Assembly: GCA_026398235.1 (NCBI GenBank)
Contig: JAPLTE010000099.1
Coordinates: 1 to 49,529, forward strand
Direction of reading: 5' to 3'
DNA: 49,529 bases
Origin: Verrucomicrobiota bacterium
GTDB lineage: Bacteria > Verrucomicrobiota > Verrucomicrobiia > Chthoniobacterales > Chthoniobacteraceae
Below are positions 45,473 to 49,529 of this stretch, piece after piece. Under the pieces are notes generated by a model. That model did no database searches. It was given only the letters and a program-made list of their open reading frames with translations, and was not told the origin of the DNA. Numbering within the stretch: the stretch's first letter is position 1; each line of letters opens with the position of its first letter. The translations under genes were made by a program, and so were the position numbers.

Positions 45473-45563
45473 AGGTCGAATGAGATCGAGAATACCCCGA
45501 CCGGCCAAAAGATCAAACCCCGATGGGAAAAATGTTTTTCTTGCTGCGGAGGGCGGTCCCGGA

Positions 45564-45691
45564 ATCGTCCGCGGAGCGGCCGATCCACCTTTGCCGATCC
45601 ACCTTTGCCGATCCACCTTTGCCGATCCACCTTTGCCGATCCACCTTTGCCGAAATGCCGCAACCGGTGGATCGCGACCTCCGGGCGCGAT
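45564..45691. repeat. Palindromic element family A, copy 5 (expanded)
   Basis: It begins ATCGTCCGCGGAGCGGCC like copies 2 and 3 and ends GGTGGATCGCGACCTCCGGGCGCGAT. Between these, the GATCCACC arm is repeated five times. It lies between the tolA-like gene and tolB and would be part of the tol transcript. Confidence 0.9.
45581..45650. repeat. Five exact tandem copies of a 14-bp unit (CGATCCACCTTTGC)
   Basis: The unit repeats without a single difference at 45581, 45595, 45609, 45623 and 45637. Copy 3 of the same element family (40.51 kb) has just one. Exactness points to a recent slippage expansion or an assembly-sensitive site. Confidence 0.95.
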
Positions 45692-45721
45692 TCGGCACGG
45701 CGCGTTCCAGCAAATCAGATT

Positions 45722-46705
45722 CTACGGGCTCAGCTTGAACTCGATGTTCACTTCATAGCCGTCGCCGTCGCCCAACCCTTTGGGCAGGGGATCGACCTGA
45801 GTCACGCGCTGGGCGGCTGTAAGCACCGACTCGTCCACGGTCTCATTGCCGGACGATTTGGCGAGGCTGACTCCCGCAATATGCCCCGAGCGGTCAATCT
45901 TGATCTTAATGAGGGTCGCGAACTCCTGGCCGCTTTGTACCACCGAGAGCGGTTGATCCCAGCGGGCGTAAAACCGGTCGTGCAACATGATGTGGTACCA
46001 GCCGAACGCCGCTTCACGGTTGCCGCCCCCTTCGTGACCGTCTCCATGTCCGCCGCCGACCCCTTTGCCTGTGCCGCCGGGCTTGCCTTTGGCGGAACCG
46101 CCCCCATCCCCTGCCCCGCCCTCCGAGGCTTTGCCGGGCTTCTTTCCCGATGGGCTCGTGCCGGATTTCGGCGAACTCCCGGCTTTGGCTGGGGATTTGG
46201 CTGCCCCAGCTTTTTTGGGCAGCTCATCCTCGGTCTTTTTAGCCGCGGGCTTCGGCGTGGGGTCCGGTTTGTGAACAGGCTTGGGCGACGGCTTCGGCGA
46301 CGGTTTGGGGGTCGCCTTCGGCGTGGGCTTCGGAGTCGGTTTGGGTGTGGGTGTCGGGGTGGCCTCAGGAGTCGGCTCCGGGGTGGGCGTTGGCGTCGCA
46401 GTTGGGGTTGCCGAGGGAGTGGGAAGGACGATTTCACTCGGCGCTTCCTTGCGCTCCGGAGGAGGTGGCTCGGCTTTATCCGGGGTCGGTTTGGGAGTGG
46501 GCTCGGGTGTTACGGCAGGCTCCGGCGTCGGTTCCTCCTGTTTTTCCTCGGAAGCTCCGGCGGGAGGCGAACCGCCATCCAGCCAGGTGGGCGCTTCGGC
46601 CGGTTTTTTCTCTCCCCGGGTGGCGAAGAAAAGGGCCGCCAAGATCAGCAGATGCATCGCGCCGACTAACGCAAAATTGCGCCGGAATTTCGAGTCCCCG
46701 CTCAT
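45722..46705 (-). CDS. TolA-like protein with TonB-type C-terminus
   Basis: 327 residues. A single N-terminal span ([20 protein letters not shown], about 9-28) is followed by a long Pro/Thr/Lys linker at about 55-155, with [18 protein letters not shown]-type repeats and then KPTPK and KPSPK units. A Gly/Lys-rich hinge follows, and a C-terminal TonB/TolA domain begins at about 230 ([40 protein letters not shown]). It should span the periplasm and link TolQR to the outer membrane. The linker is polyproline-like rather than the long helix of proteobacterial TolA. It follows tolR by five bases. Confidence 0.88.
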   Translation of the reverse strand: MSGDSKFRRNFALVGAMHLLILAALFFATRGEKKPAEAPTWLDGGSPPAGASEEKQEEPTPEPAVTPEPTPKPTPDKAEPPPPERKEAPSEIVLPTPSATPTATPTPTPEPTPEATPTPTPKPTPKPTPKATPKPSPKPSPKPVHKPDPTPKPAAKKTEDELPKKAGAAKSPAKAGSSPKSGTSPSGKKPGKASEGGAGDGGGSAKGKPGGTGKGVGGGHGDGHEGGGNREAAFGWYHIMLHDRFYARWDQPLSVVQSGQEFATLIKIKIDRSGHIAGVSLAKSSGNETVDESVLTAAQRVTQVDPLPKGLGDGDGYEVNIEFKLSP

Positions 46706-46710
46706 TGCGC

Positions 46711-47130
46711 TTATTGGCCCTCCGGAACGGTGCTGACGATGCCGATTTTCGTGATCCCTGCCTGCTTGATGGCATCCATCACATCCACCAGTTTCTGCAC
46801 GGAAAGGTCTTTATGGGCGCGGATCTGCACGGCCAGCGTGGGGCGACTGGCTTTGAGCGCGGTGATCGCTTCCTTGACTGCCGTGATCTGCACAGGGGTT
46901 TTGTCAATCGTGACGAGCGCATCTTTATCAATCGAGATCGTCTCCACCTGCGACGGCTCCGCCGCCCCTTCCGCGCCTTTGTTCGTGGGCAACACCAGCT
47001 TGCTTGAGGTCTCCATGAGCGGCGTGGTGATCATAAATATGATCAAGAGCACGAACGCCAGATCGAGCAGCGGCGTGACGTTCAACTCCGAGAGCGTCGA
47101 CAACTGATGGCGGGCGGAAAAGCGTTTCAT
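46711..47130 (-). CDS. tolR: TolR/ExbD-type proton-channel subunit
   Basis: 139 residues. One span at about 16-38 carries the conserved [20 protein letters not shown] with the proton-site Asp23. The periplasmic ExbD domain follows, with [36 protein letters not shown] and [16 protein letters not shown]. It works with TolQ to use proton flow for TolA motion. Its ATG overlaps the tolQ stop by four bases, and tolA starts five bases after its end, so the three are co-translated. Confidence 0.92.
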   Translation of the reverse strand: MKRFSARHQLSTLSELNVTPLLDLAFVLLIIFMITTPLMETSSKLVLPTNKGAEGAAEPSQVETISIDKDALVTIDKTPVQITAVKEAITALKASRPTLAVQIRAHKDLSVQKLVDVMDAIKQAGITKIGIVSTVPEGQ

Positions 47131-47879
47131 GGGCGCCGGGTGTATTCGCCGTGATCGACGAATTGATGCTCGAAGGCCGAAGCGAGTTCCGCCGCAAAAT
47201 TATCCATCTGCACGATGAGCCCGCGAATGCTGGTCACCAGGAAATTATAGCCAAACATCGCCGGGATCGCGACGAGCAGGCCCGTAACGGTCGTGATCAA
47301 CGCGGCGGAAACACCGGGGGCCATCGCGGCGAGATTGGCAGAGCCGCTTTCCGCCACGCCGCCAAAGGTGTCCATGACGCCCCAAACCGTGCCGAGCAGC
47401 CCCAGGAACGGCGCGCCGCTCACGGCGGTCGCCAGGAGAATCATCTGACCTTCGAGCTTGAGCGCGGTTTCGCCCACCGAGCGCTCCATCGCCGTGGAGA
47501 TCACGCGGGCCTGCGCGGGCGAAATCCTCGGCGAATCCTCCAGCCGCGCACGGAAGGTCTCATCGACTTCCTGCGAGCCGAGCAGATGATAAGTCAACTC
47601 CCGGCACCCGGCGCGATAGACAGAGTACAAAGGCGAACCGTCAAACCGGAGCTGCGATTCATAAATATGCAGCGGCTGCCGATGGCTTCGGAAAAGTTCG
47701 AGAAAACTCACCGACTGCTTTTTGGCCCGGTGCACCATGAGCAGCTTGGTAACCATCACCGACCACGAAAAAATGGAGGCAATCACGAGGCTGACCAGAA
47801 CCGTTTGGCCCGGCAACGTGGAGTGTCGAATCGCGAAATAGAGCCCGCTATCCGCTAAAAATGGCGTGAAAAGTGGCAT
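47127..47879 (-). CDS. tolQ: TolQ/ExbB-type proton-channel subunit
   Basis: 250 residues with three spans: TVLVSLVIASIFSWSVMVTKLL (about 30-51), LLATAVSGAPFLGLLGTVWGVM (about 148-169) and ALITTVTGLLVAIPAMFGYNF (about 190-210). The MotA/TolQ/ExbB domain hallmarks APFLGLLGTVWGVMDTF and the Thr-rich ITTVTGLLVAIPA are intact. It is the first gene of the tolQ-R-A-B-pal cluster, divergent from a secreted-protein gene. The 50-base gap to that gene holds no clear promoter that I can name. Confidence 0.92.
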   Translation of the reverse strand: MPLFTPFLADSGLYFAIRHSTLPGQTVLVSLVIASIFSWSVMVTKLLMVHRAKKQSVSFLELFRSHRQPLHIYESQLRFDGSPLYSVYRAGCRELTYHLLGSQEVDETFRARLEDSPRISPAQARVISTAMERSVGETALKLEGQMILLATAVSGAPFLGLLGTVWGVMDTFGGVAESGSANLAAMAPGVSAALITTVTGLLVAIPAMFGYNFLVTSIRGLIVQMDNFAAELASAFEHQFVDHGEYTRRP

Positions 47880-47929
47880 TTAGTCTAAGTTCGTAGTAAA
47901 GAACGTTGGCTGCGGAAACGCAACTCTGC

Positions 47930-48700
47930 ATGAAAAAATTTCCTATCTCTCTTTTAGCCGTGTTGCTCGCGCTTGCCCCCCTCCTGCGCGCCCAGCCGCC
48001 CGCCAACCCCTACGACCTCCTCAGCCGCTCTCTGGTGCCTATTGCCAGCGTATTCAGCCCTGAGGCAAAGCAACACGCCCTCTCGGCCACGCTCGTGCTC
48101 GAACAGATGACCGATTTGCCACCGGAAATGGCGGGAGCCAGCGTGGATCTTCTGCTGGAACCGCCCGACCGCGCCCTGCTCCGGGGAATGTTCGGCGGCA
48201 AACTCGTGACCCTCTGCCGCGCAGGCGATGCGGTATGGATTGCGCCAAAAATGCCGCCTTTCGATGCCCTGGTCGTCCCGCCCGCTATCCAAGCTCCTGC
48301 CAAAAATAAAAAACATCAGCACACCGGCCTCGGCCTGATGATCCTTCCCATCCCGCCGCAACAATTGGCATTGTTGCCGATCCTGTTGCAGGCCAAAGAC
48401 CTTGGGGAAGAGCAAGGGCTGCGCACACTGGAAGTCAAAGTGATGACGGAACTCGCCCGGGGCTTGGGCGTGGAGGATTGGAACCTCAGGCTCACCCTGA
48501 ACAGCGCGGGGCAACCGGTTCGGCTGCGCCTGGTCGGCCCCGGTTGGAGCCTCACCGCGCGGGTGGAACGCCTGGAATACGCGACAAGCCTGCCCGCCGC
48601 CACCTGGCAGCAACCTGCCGATGCCGTCCTGCTGGATGCCCGACAAATCCAGTTCTGGGCCGACCGGATCGAGCAACAGATGACGGGCTCCCGCCAATAA
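47930..48700 (+). CDS. Secreted protein, weakly LolA-like
   Basis: 256 residues from MKKFPISLLAVLLALAPLLRAQ, a good signal peptide; an in-frame ATG 24 bases earlier would spoil it. The body contains ATLVLEQMTDLPPEM, SVDLLLEPPDRALLRGMFGG and KLVTLCRAGDAVWIAPK. This rhythm is reminiscent of periplasmic LolA/LppX-type folds that sense or carry lipids, but no signature is present. A low-complexity AKNKKHQH segment lies at about 124-131. It is divergent from tolQ and may be an envelope protein. Function unknown. Confidence 0.6.
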   Translation: MKKFPISLLAVLLALAPLLRAQPPANPYDLLSRSLVPIASVFSPEAKQHALSATLVLEQMTDLPPEMAGASVDLLLEPPDRALLRGMFGGKLVTLCRAGDAVWIAPKMPPFDALVVPPAIQAPAKNKKHQHTGLGLMILPIPPQQLALLPILLQAKDLGEEQGLRTLEVKVMTELARGLGVEDWNLRLTLNSAGQPVRLRLVGPGWSLTARVERLEYATSLPAATWQQPADAVLLDARQIQFWADRIEQQMTGSRQ

Positions 48701-48763
48701 AGGCAGCTTTTTTAGGAGCGGATTCCTTGCACTGAAATTTTTCTCAACGGAACGCTTCAGGGG

Positions 48764-48852
48764 GCGGATGCAATCTCTTTGCCCTCGGGCAGCCTCGTCC
48801 GCATCCGCTGCATGTCAGTGGGGCGAATCGCTCTTGATTCAACGAGCGGCCC
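48764..48852. promoter_or_regulatory. Two consecutive hairpins in the leader of the Dabb gene
   Basis: GCGGATGC (48764-48771) pairs with GCATCCGC (48801-48808), and a small GCCC/GGGC hairpin (48781-48790) is nested inside. Next, GGGGC...GCCCC with an inner CGCTC/GAGCG stem covers 48820-48852. They fill most of the 174-base gap before the Dabb gene. They could be a terminator of the upstream gene or a structured leader; no T-run supports the former. Confidence 0.4.
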
Positions 48853-48874
48853 CCCATAACTTGCAACAGACTCT

Positions 48875-49192
48875 ATGATTTACCACATCGTCCTTTTCAA
48901 ACTGAACCCGGAGGTCACCCCCGAAAAGTTGGAAACGATGATGCGCCAGACCCGCACCCAGCTCCTCAAAATCGGCGAGGTGCTTTCGCTCAAATGCGGC
49001 AAAAACATCGACCCGAAGAGCAACTGGAACTTTTTCCTGGCCGTGGAGTTTGAATCCACCGAGAAGCTCGCCCTCTACCGCGACAGTGCCCTCCACCTCA
49101 AATACGTGGAGGAGGTCATCAAACCCAATACCTGCGAGCGCCTCGCGGTGGATTACGAGATGGAGCCGGGCAAGGACATCCGCTACTCCTAA
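48875..49192 (+). CDS. Dabb-domain (stress-responsive A/B barrel) protein
   Basis: 105 residues spanning one Dabb domain. It begins MIYHIVLFKLNPEVTPEKLE, then LLKIGEVLSLKCGKNIDPKS, FFLAVEFESTEKLALYRDS and HLKYVEEVIKPNTCERLAVD. Proteins of this fold form dimeric barrels; some plant members make polyketide-type olivetolic acid, but bacterial roles are largely unknown. No neighbouring enzyme suggests a substrate. The start is preceded by two hairpins. Confidence 0.88.
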   Translation: MIYHIVLFKLNPEVTPEKLETMMRQTRTQLLKIGEVLSLKCGKNIDPKSNWNFFLAVEFESTEKLALYRDSALHLKYVEEVIKPNTCERLAVDYEMEPGKDIRYS

Positions 49193-49197
49193 TCCCC

Positions 49198-49529
49198 CTA
49201 GTCGCTCTGGCTCAGGCGCTTTACGGGCGCGTCGAAGAGCAGTTGGTGGGCTTCGCGCAGAACGGCAGGGATGCGATCGGCAAACGGGCTTTCCGCCAGC
49301 GCGCAACGGATCGCCGCTTCATCGAAGTTCGCCGCATTAAGACCGGGAAACCAATGCCCGGCGTTGCCTATCAAATTGTAGCGCATCTTGCCGAACTCGA
49401 CCATTCCCAGCCCCTTGGCAAAGGTCCACAGGCGCAGAATTTCATGCACGTTCACCTCGCCGGGAATTTGCTGCCAGGCGGGAATGCCCCGCCACCAGCC
49501 GTCCACCCAGTCGGCTCCAAGCACACGGC
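49198..49529 (-). CDS. C-terminal part of an unrecognised protein (cut by window edge)
   Basis: About 110 residues at the C-terminus are visible; the frame continues past the last base of the window, so the real start is outside. It contains [39 protein letters not shown] and [21 protein letters not shown] do not recognise a family. It is convergent with the Dabb gene, five bases from its stop. Confidence 0.55.
   Translation of the reverse strand, partial: RVLGADWVDGWWRGIPAWQQIPGEVNVHEILRLWTFAKGLGMVEFGKMRYNLIGNAGHWFPGLNAANFDEAAIRCALAESPFADRIPAVLREAHQLLFDAPVKRLSQSD

Noticed and set aside
45581-45650. Possible CRISPR array
   Set aside because: The units are contiguous, 14 bases long and without spacers; no cas genes are present.
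46240-46560. Slippage-prone tandem repeat as an unusual DNA element in the tolA-like gene
   Set aside because: The repeats vary in sequence and encode the Pro/Thr/Lys linker usual for TonB/TolA-type proteins; there is no exact unit comparable to the 14-bp tract.

Overview
The window looks like a chromosomal segment of a Gram-negative bacterium of the Planctomycetes-Verrucomicrobia-Chlamydiae group, most likely a GC-rich verrucomicrobium. The reasons are the tRNA-Thr - tuf - tRNA-Trp - secE - nusG - rplKAJL - rpoB order, a stand-alone arginine decarboxylase SpeA, complete Tol-Pal and Mla-like envelope systems, a 34-residue bS22/AURKAIP1-type ribosomal protein, a DUF1573 protein, and many short intergenic palindromic repeats. 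The taxonomic call is inference. No phage, transposase, integrase, CRISPR array or rRNA gene is visible, so this is mostly core chromosome.

Layout. 1-5.4 kb (minus strand): start of rpoB, rplL, rplJ, rplA, rplK, nusG, secE, tRNA-Trp, tuf and tRNA-Thr, read from a probable promoter near 5.58 kb. 5.7-8.5 kb (plus): hisG, a tiny bS22-like gene and a TPR protein. 8.76-13.8 kb: an OsmC-like protein, then a large AsmA-like envelope protein and speA (both minus). 14-16.5 kb (plus): FmdB-type zinc ribbon, a zinc-ribbon membrane protein and a secreted protein resembling an inactive peptidase. 16.5-18.2 kb: an alpha/beta hydrolase divergent from a solitary DNA methyltransferase. 18.3-20.1 kb: two Opp/Dpp-type permeases. 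20.2-23.4 kb: mfd, then tRNA-Pro on the other strand. 23.7-26.1 kb: DUF1573 - rhodanese - MauE-like operon and marC. 26-32.2 kb (minus): purA, uppS, a sigma-54 activator with an altered receiver, pabC, pabB and a lipoprotein, possibly one long transcript. 32.4-35.9 kb (minus): CDF metal transporter, aldolase-type enzyme and a polytopic membrane protein. 36-38.7 kb (plus): ACT-domain protein and glgX. 38.9-41.6 kb (plus): MlaE/MlaF/MlaD-like lipid transporter. 41.7-47.9 kb (minus): tolQ, tolR, tolA-like, tolB, pal, glycosyltransferase and GNAT protein. 47.9-49.5 kb: a secreted protein, a Dabb protein and the C-terminal part of an unrecognised gene.

The most unusual content is the intergenic DNA. 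One family of palindromic elements built from GATCCACC / GGTGGATC arms and two outer hairpins occurs five times (11.74, 25.24, 40.51, 41.67 and 45.56 kb), sometimes inside operons. One copy carries a five-fold exact 14-bp expansion, and two copies sit inside a larger ~175-181-bp unit with GGCGCAAAA end repeats. A second family has arms with an 8-bp period (TTCCTGGn) and forms inverted pairs at 20.1 and 33.3 kb. A third type of palindrome lies in frame inside pabB, and another repeat supplies the last codons of the DNA methyltransferase. These elements, the Glu-for-Asp receiver of the sigma-54 activator and the DUF1573 - rhodanese - MauE operon are the best leads. No clearly new defence or metabolic system is evident from the sequence alone.
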